64,000 nt of DNA from Formicarius rufipectus (taxonomy: Eukaryota; Chordata; Aves; Passeriformes; Formicariidae), in NCBI GenBank assembly GCA_013399695.1, contig VXAU01002236.1, positions 74,953 to 138,952 on the forward strand. The letters are read 5' to 3'. Positions within the stretch are counted from its first letter, which is position 1; the number at the start of each line of letters is the position of its first letter. Below are positions 51,900 through 61,169 of the stretch, one piece after another. The notes under the pieces are model-generated. The model did not search any database and was not told where the DNA came from. It was given only the letters and a program-made list of their open reading frames with translations. The translations under genes and the position numbers were made by a program.

Positions 51900-53110
51900 G
51901 ACCCCGCAACCCGAGCCACCCTCTGCGGTGAATGCAGCCGTCATCGCCGGGTGCTGCCCTCCCCAGCATCCCCGCACCCCCGTCGGGTGCAGCCGCCCCG
52001 CAGCCCCCCCAGCCCTCGCTCCAGTGACCTACTTCAGCCGGAGACGGATCATGTCCCAGCAGCTTTCAGGGTCCCTGGTGCCTGGAGGGTGCCGTGGACT
52101 CCTGGTCCCCGCTGAGCAGAAGCCCGAGCTCGCCGGCCCCAGAAAGCTTCTGCCAAACCTCAGGGTGGTCCCCAAAGGCGGCGGGGGCGCACGCCGGCTC
52201 TGGACCCGGCCCACTGACCCCCAGTTAATCGGCTAAAGTCGCACGCTCTGAAGCCTGGCCGCGGGTACAGCCGTGCTGCCGCCGCTCTCCCTGCCCTACA
52301 TAGACATCTGCTGTCACCTCCCGTCCCCTCGGCCGTGCCGCCTGCCCCGCACCCGCCCGGGCGCTGCCACCGGCACGACGCGGTCCCTTTGGGGAGCTGT
52401 CACTGCACGGGAGAGCGCAGCACCGGGGCTGAGCCAGAGCACCCACAACTGGGGCTGGGGGTGCTTCCCTCGCTGCCCCCGCAGAACAAACCCCCTTCCC
52501 CACCTCTGGCCGACGCCGGCTCAGACTCCGCTGCCCCTCCCAGGGGGATGGAGGTGCTGTGGGACCCCCATCTGACCCTGCCCTCCGGAGAGCGGCCACC
52601 AAAATGAATTGAATTCAACTCCACAAAAAGCCACGGAACGCATCCTCCCTAGCAGTCTTCCCGCAGAGTGGATCCAAGATGCCCATTCCCGGTGCAGCAA
52701 CATCCTGCTCTGCTTACCAGTAAATGAGGGAGAGCCCATCGAAGCGCTCCAGGGGGCGGCCAGGGGGCTGGAGGAAGGACATCATCCGGGGGCACCGCTC
52801 CCTGCCCAGCCCTCAGGGCCGGCTCCTGCTGCCCGGGGCCATGGGCTCGGAGTGCCAGCGGCTGGCAGGGCTGCCCGGCACGGCTCCCTGGCACGGCTCC
52901 CCGCCGCAGCCGGCTACACCTAATCCCAGGAGGGCAAGCATGTGATCGCCTCTCTCCCGGCTCCCCCCGGCTAAACCCTGCCGGTGTCTCCTGCTCCGTG
53001 GGCACGGCGGGCACGGAGGGCTGTGCCGCTGCCCCGGGATGCTGCGCTGCGGCAAATTCCAGCCGGCAGGTCTGAGCCCCACCTGGGAGCGGAGTCACGG
53101 CGAGTGCCTT
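51900..53110. promoter_or_regulatory. CpG-rich block, possible promoter of the minus-strand PDZ gene
   Basis: Clusters of CpG at about 51900-52420 and 52740-53110, against a CpG-poor surround. The candidate minus-strand first exon at 52718-52785 lies within it. No TATA box is obvious in the expected place. Confidence 0.5.
52718..52785 (-). CDS. Candidate upstream first coding exon in a CpG island
   Basis: On the minus strand two consecutive ATGs at 52785-52780 open a frame of 22 codons plus two bases (begins MMSFLQPPGRPLERF). It ends at a good donor, TG|GTAAGC, at 52717. An in-frame TGA lies 10 codons upstream, so the first Met is a genuine frame start. The second ATG has A at -3. The exon lies inside the CpG-rich block at 51.9-53.1 kb. 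It could splice to an acceptor at TGCCAG|C (44402) and read through Cys-Glu into the Met at 44397, adding 24 residues to the PDZ protein. The phase fits exactly, but the acceptor has a poor pyrimidine tract. It could equally be the first exon of another transcript or a chance frame. Confidence 0.38.
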
Positions 53111-53290
53111 CACCACGGGACCCCCACGGCACCCCGTGTGCCGTCCCCGTGTGCCACCGTCAGCAGGGCACGTCCCGCTCTCCCCACCCACCACAGCCCC
53201 TGATTCACTAAACTGAGCTGTTAATTTGGCACGATGACCCCTTCACCCCCATAGCAGTGAGCCCCCCCTCACCTTGCACTTGCCGTGAGT

Positions 53291-53340
53291 GTTAATGGCC
53301 GTTATAATCATTAACGATGGTTATAATCCATGGTTAACCC
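53291..53340. promoter_or_regulatory. Candidate homeodomain-type regulatory repeat
   Basis: Two adjacent 19-bp units beginning GTTATAATC, at 53301 and 53320, flanked by GTTAAT (53291) and GTTAAC (53333). They include ATTA cores and one TAATCC, the site type of K50 homeodomain proteins. Function is inferred only. Confidence 0.35.
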
Positions 53341-53984
53341 GCCACCACAAACTATTTAAAGCCAATTGTAGGCGTCTCTGACCTGCACTAAGCCTAGGCT
53401 GCAGTGGCACACAGAGCTCCCCTCCTCCCAAGCCACTGTCAGGATAATATTTTATANTTATATTTATATACATTAAAATATCTAAAAATACATTATTTAT
53501 TTCATTTGAAGCACAATTTCTGCATTTGGGTATTTCTCCCACCCCACTGAAGGTTGTCTGGTCCTAGCCCTGCATCCAAATGATCCTTTAGACTATTAGG
53601 AAAACTCTGGGCCTGAGTGCAGGTGAGCAGATGGAAGATCTTTGAAGTGGAGTTTTATCCTAGAATGTAAATTACCCCAGTGAGGTCACAGCCAGCCCTG
53701 TCATGCTTGTCCACATCCGTCTGTGTGTGGGATGGATGGACAGCAGGACAGGCAGACGGGTCCCTGATGTAGGGCCATGAAAAATTCACAAATGAGCATC
53801 AATCCACTGCATGCTGTGTATTTTATTTCTGCCTGTCCCCATCAGGCACAATCCCAGGGCAGCAGCGGGGGTGGCCAGGACATGGGGATTAGGTGAGTCC
53901 TGGGATTATGAAATGCATCTGTCTGTCTCTGTCCTGCATGGCCTGGGGAAGCTGTCAGCCCCACCAGGGCCAGGTCCTGTGCTC

Positions 53985-54295
53985 AAAGCTCCCCCCAGCT
54001 CCAGGTAATGCCAGGAGATAGAAACATGGAATATCCTGAGTGGAAAGGGACCCAAAAGGATCATCCAGCCCCAGTCCTGGCCTTGCCCACGACACATCAA
54101 CAATCCCACCCTGTCCCTAAGAGTGTTATCCAAACCCTCCTTGAGCTCTGGCAGCCTTGGGGCCATGACCACTGCCCTGGGGAGCCTGTTCAGTGACCAG
54201 CCACCCTCTCTGGGAAGAGCCTTTTCCTAATCTCCAGCCTGAACTTCCCCTGGCACGGCTCCATGCTGTTTCCTTGAGATGGGACACTTGGAGAC
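53985..54295 (-). mobile_element. Diverged CR1 LINE fragment
   Basis: GGAATATCCTGAGTGGAAAG, GATCATCCAGCCCCAGTCCT and TCTGGGAAGAGCCTTTTCCT blocks, in reverse. Confidence 0.82.
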
Positions 54296-54479
54296 AAGCT
54301 GAGGAAAACACAGAATGGTGATGATCCATCTGTACAGACACTGCTCCCCAGCCCTGAGCCAAGGCACCCCGTGGGTGTTGGGTATGGCAGGGTTTTGGGG
54401 ACTCCCTGGTGGCTTGGTGGCATCTCCAGCCAGAGCACGGGCATGGGACATAATCGGGACACCTCGATTCCTGGGGTGA

Positions 54480-55480
54480 GTGAGCCACCCCAGCCCGTGC
54501 CACCCACGCTGTGATGAAGAGGCGGGCGGGGGGCCCCGCGGCACTGGCAGCCGCCCAGGAGGATGTACCTGTGCCCGAGGTGACAGCCCGCGGGCGCTGC
54601 TGCGGGAGAAGGGGGTGAATTAAAGCTGATCCCTCTCGGCATCCTTTCCGAGTGAGTGTGCAGGATGTGCTGGTGCCAAAATCTTTTTCGCCTGTCGTCT
54701 CCCAGTCGGGTGACACATCCCCTGAAAAGGCACAGTCGTCCACCCAGCACAGCCACCACCTTGTCCCTACCCCTCTTCAGAGGTGTAGCCCCACTTCGCA
54801 CCCTGCCCCGGCCAGCCCTCTGCAACACACCCCCGGCCAGGACGCCCACCCATCGGGGCACCATCCTTCGGTGTGCACGACCTCCCACCCCAGCGATCGC
54901 CCCGCCGCGGGGAGCTGGTGGGGGACATCCTCCTGCCGGCAGGGCTGTCGCAACCCGGGCCAGGCGGTGCTGGGTGTGAGCCCCGGGACCGGTTTGTGCC
55001 GCCGGGGCAGGACGGGCCGCTGGGTTTGGGTTTGCCGAAACCGCTGGGAGCGGGCGGGCGCGGGGTGCCGGGGCCGCGGCCGCTCAGGGCTGGGCCGGCC
55101 GCTCCCAGTCTCACCAGTCAAAGAATTGTCAAAGGCAGTGTCACCCCGCTCCGGGGCAGGACAGCACCCGGCAGCCACGGGCACGGCGAGGCCACCCCGA
55201 GCCTGCCCCGGTGCCGCGGTCCGGCTCTGCCGCGGCACCCGCTGCGCTGGGGCATCGTGTCCAGCGCCCTCCTCGCGGCTGCCGGGACCCCGCAGGGACA
55301 CCCCATGGATGTGTCCCCCTTGCCCCCAGCCCCGGGGGTCGCAGCATCCCCCGAGGCGGCTCGGGGAGGGGTGAATCGCGGCGACGTGCTGCCGAGCCAG
55401 GCGCAGCCTTGCCCTTTCCCCCGAGAGTTTCCGAGCTGGCGGAAGCAGGGCATTATCTCCCTCGCCCATCGGAGGCAGCT
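54480..55480. promoter_or_regulatory. Second CpG island in the intergenic region
   Basis: About 1 kb of strong CpG density. Donor-like sites exist on the minus strand (ACTG|GTGAGA near 55115), but no recognisable coding exon. It may be an alternative promoter for either flanking gene or a noncoding RNA promoter. Confidence 0.55.
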
Positions 55481-55699
55481 GCCCCTGGATGCGCTCCAGC
55501 TGCATATTTATACCGATGCAAACATTACACCCCGGAAATTCCTAATCTTTACATCGCGGGCCAAAGCCTGCAGTGAAGTCCTGACCTTTTTCTCCCTCTC
55601 GATGTGTCCTGGGGAGCCTGTGACAGAGTCATGCTGGCCATGGGACAGCCCAGCCAGGGCCAGTGTTCCTGCATAGATGCCCAGAGCTGCAGCATTGTG

Positions 55700-55862
55700 T
55701 CACTGTGGAGGCAGAGGGGACAATGGAGAAACTGTGGATGCCCCTGGAAGTTGGACAGGGCTTGGACAATCTGATCTAGTGGAAGGTGGCCCTGCCCATG
55801 ACAGCAGGGTACTAGATGAGCTTTAAGTCCGTTCCAACCCAAACCACTCTATTATGATTCGA
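55700..55862 (+). mobile_element. CR1 LINE 3' end
   Basis: GGATGCCCCTGGAAGTTGGA through CGTTCCAACCCAAACCACTC and a TATTATGATTCGATGATGGTGATGATGATG tail split over a GATGAT microsatellite. Confidence 0.85.
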
Positions 55863-58800
55863 TGATGGTGATGATGATGCCTGTGTGTCCCCCACCTGAG
55901 GATCCAGGATCCCCTCACATGCTCCCCATCCCTTGATAAGACTGGAGAAAGAGGACCAGGAGCAGCTGCTGCTGCCTCGGATGCAGAGAACACATTGTGA
56001 TCTGAAAATCCTGACACCACCAGCACCACCTCAGTGCATTTCCAAAAGCCATGGGTGGTTTGGTGCAGGTGCCCCCCACCCTCCTCGATGCCTGCTGTGT
56101 GTACCAGCACCCTAAAGTCACCACAGCACCAGTGACAACACAGCTCTTCTGCTCTGTATCGTGCCTAGAGGATGAGGAAGAGCCAAACTTAATTTATTCC
56201 ATGCTACATTTTAATGCCAAATGAGTCAGAGCACTGGCCTCTCTCAGCCTTTGTTTTGCTTGGCTGCCTGCACCCGCTTTCGCTTGGTGTTTGTTCAATA
56301 TTTAACTCCCTTGATGGCACTTGGGCTCAAACCAGCAAGTGCAGCAGAAAAAAACCACTTCCCTGCTGGGACAGGAGCTTTGCCACCCTCCAGCTCCACT
56401 TGGGAGAGATGCACTTGTTTTATTCTATTTATTTCTCACAAGCTTGAGGGACACTGAGCTTGGTCCTTTGAGACCCTGCATCCCACAGGACCCTTGTAAA
56501 GCCACCGGGGCTCTCGGGGGCTGCAGGATGGGGCTGGAGCAGCAGGGCTGGCTGCTGATTTCAGAGCAAAACCAGCCCTAAATGGAGCTGAGGGAGGTTT
56601 CGCCCGGCACAGAACCAGTTAGGAACGAGCACAGCCACATTCCTGTGCACGTGGGAGCCGCGAGAAGGAAGCGGTAGCATGGAGGTGTTTTGGTGCCCTG
56701 CTTTCCTGCACTGCCTGGAAGTGGGAACTCCCTTCCCACCCCAAAGCCCTGCTCAGCTGGGCCCTTCAAGGGCTGTCAAAAAGTTCCACCCAGAAAATAA
56801 AAGGTTTTGGCTTATCTACTGTTGTTTGTGTTCCACTGAGCTTTTGGAAAAAATTTCCAAACTGTTTTGCCTGTAACCACCCCATCCAAGGCTAAATGCA
56901 AAATTTCTTCTTTGAGGAATGCTGCTGAATAGCTGTCAGTTGGGGCACCCCCATGCCTGGCTCCTCTGCTGCAATGGGACCCCAGAGCCCCTCGGCACTG
57001 CCATGGTACCTTTTGGGCATGCTCCTGTTTGTTGGCTTGACCCACCAAGCCCCGATCCATCCCAAATTAGGATGGCTTGTGTGGGGTGGGACAGTGGGAT
57101 GTGATGGGATGGCCAAGCCCATGGCACAGGTGTCAGCAGAGAGCGAGATCCCAGCTGCTGGTGCCCATCCTGCACCCCTCAGCAGCAGGGTCATCCTCAA
57201 CCAGGGTGGTGGGGCTGATGCAGGGTGGAGCAGGGTGTGGGATTCTGGGCTTGCCAGGAAGATGTCTCATCTCATTGCATAAAAGGTGCTCCTCTCCTGC
57301 TCCCCTCCCGCAGCAGCATCTCAGAGCTTCTTACCCAGGTTAAGTCAATATTGCCACATTGCAGCCTCTGTCAAGGTGCTCAGCCCTGTGGAAGGAGCTC
57401 AGCGTGTGTTTTAAGTGCTGGAAGGGAGCCAAGGGAACACACTTGGTAAGGGTCCCCAGGAGCTGCAGTACCCTCGGGCTTGGCATCCTCCCCCGAGCCC
57501 CACAGTGGGGTCCAGCCCTGCCGGCATCGCCCCGGGCACAGTGCGGCCAAAACCCTCCCCAGCACGGGCTCCTGGCTGGCAGGACACCCCTACTTGTCCA
57601 CGCTCAAGAGGCCTCAGAGGAGCTGGTGGCACCAGGTCTGGATACCAGCACAGGGTGTGCTGGGTCCAGCAGGAGATGATGGGGCACAGAGCACAGCAGG
57701 GACCAGCTGCATCAATAAAGCCACCAAAAGGCTCGCTGGCAAAATAAATGCTGCATAAACAACCCTTTCAGACCCCAGCTGAGGAGGAAACTTCAGCATG
57801 GGCTGAGTGGTGCTTTGGGTAAACAATAGAGGTTGTACAAGAGATTCCAGCACCCCCAAACCACAGGCCCCCAGGTCTCCAAAAGCACCCAGCATACAGA
57901 AGCTTTGCAGAGTGCCTCTGATCCCAAGCCAAGGTAAAGGCAGAATACCTGGGCAGTTTACATAAGACATAGTTTTCCACTACGCCAGAGTTTCTCTGCC
58001 TGGTGGTTCACCCAGCAGCTGCAGTTTTGCTGCTCTCAAGGGCATTTGCACACAAAAATGAGCCACGCCAGAGATGTGGTGAGATTAGGAGGATTAAGGC
58101 TGCAGAGCTGGTGCAGGAGGAGATGTAACACAAACCCCTCTGGTAGGCAAAGGCACCTCATCCCTAAAACGCCGCTCACCTCCACACAGGGTTTAAGAAG
58201 TAGGGGAACTCTGGGATGTCTACAGGGCTTGTAGAAGCTGGAAAATGAGTAATTAATCCTCTGAGCATCCAGAATGTGCTGCTACTAGAGATTGGGAGGT
58301 ACAAAAGCACAAAAACCAGAAAGTGTTTCTAGAGAACACTCAGAACTGTAGTAAAATAAAATTAGTTGGGTTGGGTTTCTTTCTCCTCACCTGCCCTTGT
58401 CTTGGGATTGGAGCCAGGTGTGGGGAGGATGGGGGATGCAGGTGCTGCCTCAGTAGGTTACATGGGGATTCTCACAGGCTCTGAATGAACCACAGCATGT
58501 GAAAAGATCCTCCTCCCAAAAAAATAGGGAAGGCTGATCTGCTCCTTGGCATGGGCAGGATCCTGGCATGGATGCATGGCCACGGCAGGGAGTGTGCCAG
58601 CCTCCTGGCACTGCCAGCCCACAGGGATCAACGAGTGCCAGGGACCAGTTGAATGGTGCCTGCCAAGGAGATTCTCACAATCTATTTGGAAGCGAAAATG
58701 AAAGCTGGGTGCCCTGAAGACAAAGCTGTAACCTTGGTTGCAGTTAAAGCAGAGTCATCATGGCCAGTAAGTGATAGAGCCCAGAAACTCAGCCCCAATC

Positions 58801-59729
58801 AGTGTGGGGTCAGGCTGCAGCCCCAATTCTGGCTGGTTGGGGGCTGCTGTGGGATTGCTGCCACTGTCAGGCTGCTCCAGCCTCACCCCATCACCCCCTG
58901 GCATCAGGCAGGATCCAAGTCTCATGCAGTTACATGCAATGGGACTCACAGACCTGGCAGGACCCTGCCACCCCCCTCCCTGCCACCAGATCCACCCTTG
59001 GCACAGCCTGGGGCTCCTGAGAGAGTCCATTGTGTCTCTGCTCACCAAAGGCTGGGCGAGGCCACAGACACCCATAGTGCTGCTGCTCTGCAGGGTGAGC
59101 CTGGCCCCGAGTGGGTTCAAGGCTCCATCCACTATGAGTTTCAGCCTCCCGGCAGAGACGGTTCCTGGTCACTAATTCACCATGACAGGGGAATGGCAAA
59201 GCGTGGCTGGGCCACCCCAGTGCCACAGAACTGTCAACATGCTCAGTCCCTGCAAGGAAACTACCTCTTACCCCCCAAAAGTGGCCAGGAGGAAAAGCCA
59301 TGCCAAAGTGGGATGGAGGAGACTCTCCCATGAATACGCACACACACACACAGACACCCACAGAGACACACTTGCCTTGTGCTGTCACTGCCAGGACCCA
59401 CAGCACCCCGGGTGGGAGCAACCAGACCCAGGAGGGAATGTCTGTCCAGCCAGAGGGCTCTGCCCTCTTTAAGGGCTCCCTGGAGCAGAGAGCTCTGACA
59501 CACGCAGGGGATCGGGATCAATAGGTCACAGCGTGCACTGACTTGCCCCCAGAATGAAAATCAGCAGAGGATTTGGGGCTGGTGGGGAAGCTACAATCAG
59601 GACTTTAATCCCACATGGGCACAAAATCCCAGGATAAAAAGGCCAGAGCTGGTACTAATTGCTGACTACTGTGTGCATGTGTGAGCAAAACCTCTTAGGC
59701 TGCGGGGGGCCTGGGGGAGGCATCTCATT
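55863..59729. other. Intergenic DNA upstream of the plus-strand gene
   Basis: Unique-looking apart from the CA microsatellite. No supported gene. Confidence 0.55.
59336..59375. repeat. CA microsatellite
   Basis: An impure (CA)n run with ACAGACACCC interruptions. Confidence 0.8.
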
Positions 59730-60235
59730 GCCTTATGGAGTCATTTAGGTTAGAACAGACAGCTCAGATGATCAAATCCAACTGTTCCCACAGCACTGCC
59801 ACAGTCACCACAAACCCAGGTCCCCAAGTGCCACATCTACACATTTTTTGAACATTTCCAGTGGTGGGGACTCCACCACTGCCCTGGGCAACTGTGCCAG
59901 AGCATGACCATCCTTTCAGTGAAATTTCCCCAATAGCCAATCGAAACCTCCCCTAGCACAACTGGAGGCACTTTCTTCTTGTCCTGTCCCTTGTTCCCTA
60001 GGAGCAGAGCCCAACTCCCCTCGGCTCCCCTCTCCTGTCAGGGAGTTACAGAGAATAAGAAGGTCCCCCGAGTCTCCTTTTCTCTGGGCTGAGCTGCCTC
60101 ATCTCCCTCAGCTGTTCCTGGTGCTGCAGCCCCTTCCCCAGATCCATTCCCTTCCCTGGACACGCTCCAGCCCTTCAATGCCTTTCTTGCCGTGAGGGAC
60201 CCAGAACTAACTCCAGGACTGGAGGTGTCTCAGCA
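59730..60235 (-). mobile_element. CR1 LINE fragment upstream of the plus-strand gene
   Basis: Opens GAGTCATTTAGGTTAGAACA, then CTGCCCTGGGCAACTGTGCC and CTTCCCTGGACACGCTCC. About 500 bp, ending at the edge of the 60.25-kb CpG island. Confidence 0.9.
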
Positions 60236-60249
60236 GCACTGATGCACCT

Positions 60250-60905
60250 GGAAGGATGTTCGGGGCACGGGTCATTCCTACAGAGACCACCCGGGAGGAG
60301 CCGCAGCCTCGCCTGCGACTGTGCCCATCACCCCTGGCCACGTCGGGGCTGGGGACCCGTCAAGCAACTCCGCAGCTACGCATTGACTGCGGGAGATGTC
60401 AGGTTGACTTTGCACACCTGAGGGGGTCCAACCCTGCCGGGACCCCTTTGGCGCAGGGTGGGAACCGGGAGCGTGGCGCTCCACCAAAGCAGGGCGGAGG
60501 AGGATGCTCCGGAGCGGGGCGAGGGGGCGGGCCGGGCAGCGGCAGGCAGAAGGCAGGAGACAGGAGGCAGGAGAAGGCAGGAGGAGGAGGCAGGAGGAGG
60601 CAGAGGCGGCGCAGCCCCGTCCCGCCTCCCTCGGGGCCCGGCCCGGTGGCGGCGCAGAGGCTTCGGGCGGCGGCGGGGACGGGCAGGAGGAGCGCGGCGG
60701 GCGCCGTGCGGAGACGCGATGCACTCGCTCTTCAGGAAACGCAACAAAGGGAAATACAGCCCCTCCGTGCAGAAGAAAAGGTGAGTGATCCGGCCCCGGG
60801 CAGCCCCGGGCAGCCCCGCGCACCCCGGGACGTGCTGCGCCCACATCCCGGGCAGTCCGCGCCGCAGCATCGCCCCTTCACCGCACCGGGGCTCGGCGGA
60901 TTCGG
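60250..60905 (+). promoter_or_regulatory. CpG island promoter of the plus-strand gene
   Basis: The block is GC-rich with many CpGs and includes GC-box-like GGGCGG runs around 60530. A purine-rich AGG-type tract (about 60540-60610) lies in the probable 5' UTR or core promoter just upstream of the ATG at 60719. A minus CR1 fragment ends about 20 bp upstream of the island. Confidence 0.7.
60719..60780 (+). CDS. First coding exon of an unidentified plus-strand gene
   Basis: ATG at 60719 in a dense CpG island, preceded by GC-rich 5' UTR (GAGACGCG before ATG). Encodes 20 codons plus two bases: MHSLFRKRNKGKYSPSVQKK. It ends at a perfect donor, AG|GTGAGT, at 60781. The peptide is short, basic and without a signal sequence, as in cytoskeletal or signalling proteins that begin with a basic Ser-rich segment, but I do not recognise the family. 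The remaining exons must lie beyond the window or are too small to see. Coding potential is supported by start context, donor and island rather than homology. Confidence 0.7.
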
Positions 60906-60907
60906 GC

Positions 60908-61169
60908 CCCCAAGTGTGGGAACACTCAGGTGTGGGCACCCACGAGTGTGGGAACCCTCCCGAGGTGTGGGAAACCCTCAGGAGTGAGAATACCCCGCGG
61001 TGTGGAACCCCGAAGATGTGGGCAACCCTGGAGGTGTGGACTCTGCTAAGGACTGGAAACCCGGGATACGGGAACCTTCCTAAGGTGTGGGTAACCCTCG
61101 AATGAGGGCACCCTCCGAAGTGTGGGAATACCCCGAGGACTGGGCATTCCCGAGATGTGGGAACCCCGG
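60908..61169. repeat. Degenerate 18-bp minisatellite in intron 1 of the plus-strand gene
   Basis: About 15 imperfect units, each with the core GTGTGGGAACCC and a GAGG or AAGG lead, 16-19 bp long. It begins about 130 bp after the exon-1 donor. Since 18 is a multiple of three, it keeps long frames open on the opposite strand. Confidence 0.85.

Noticed and set aside
54873..55676. 267-codon plus-strand frame and several overlapping frames in the 55-kb CpG island
   Set aside because: Stop codons are rare in GC-rich DNA, and three or more frames are open at once with Pro/Arg/Gly-rich content.
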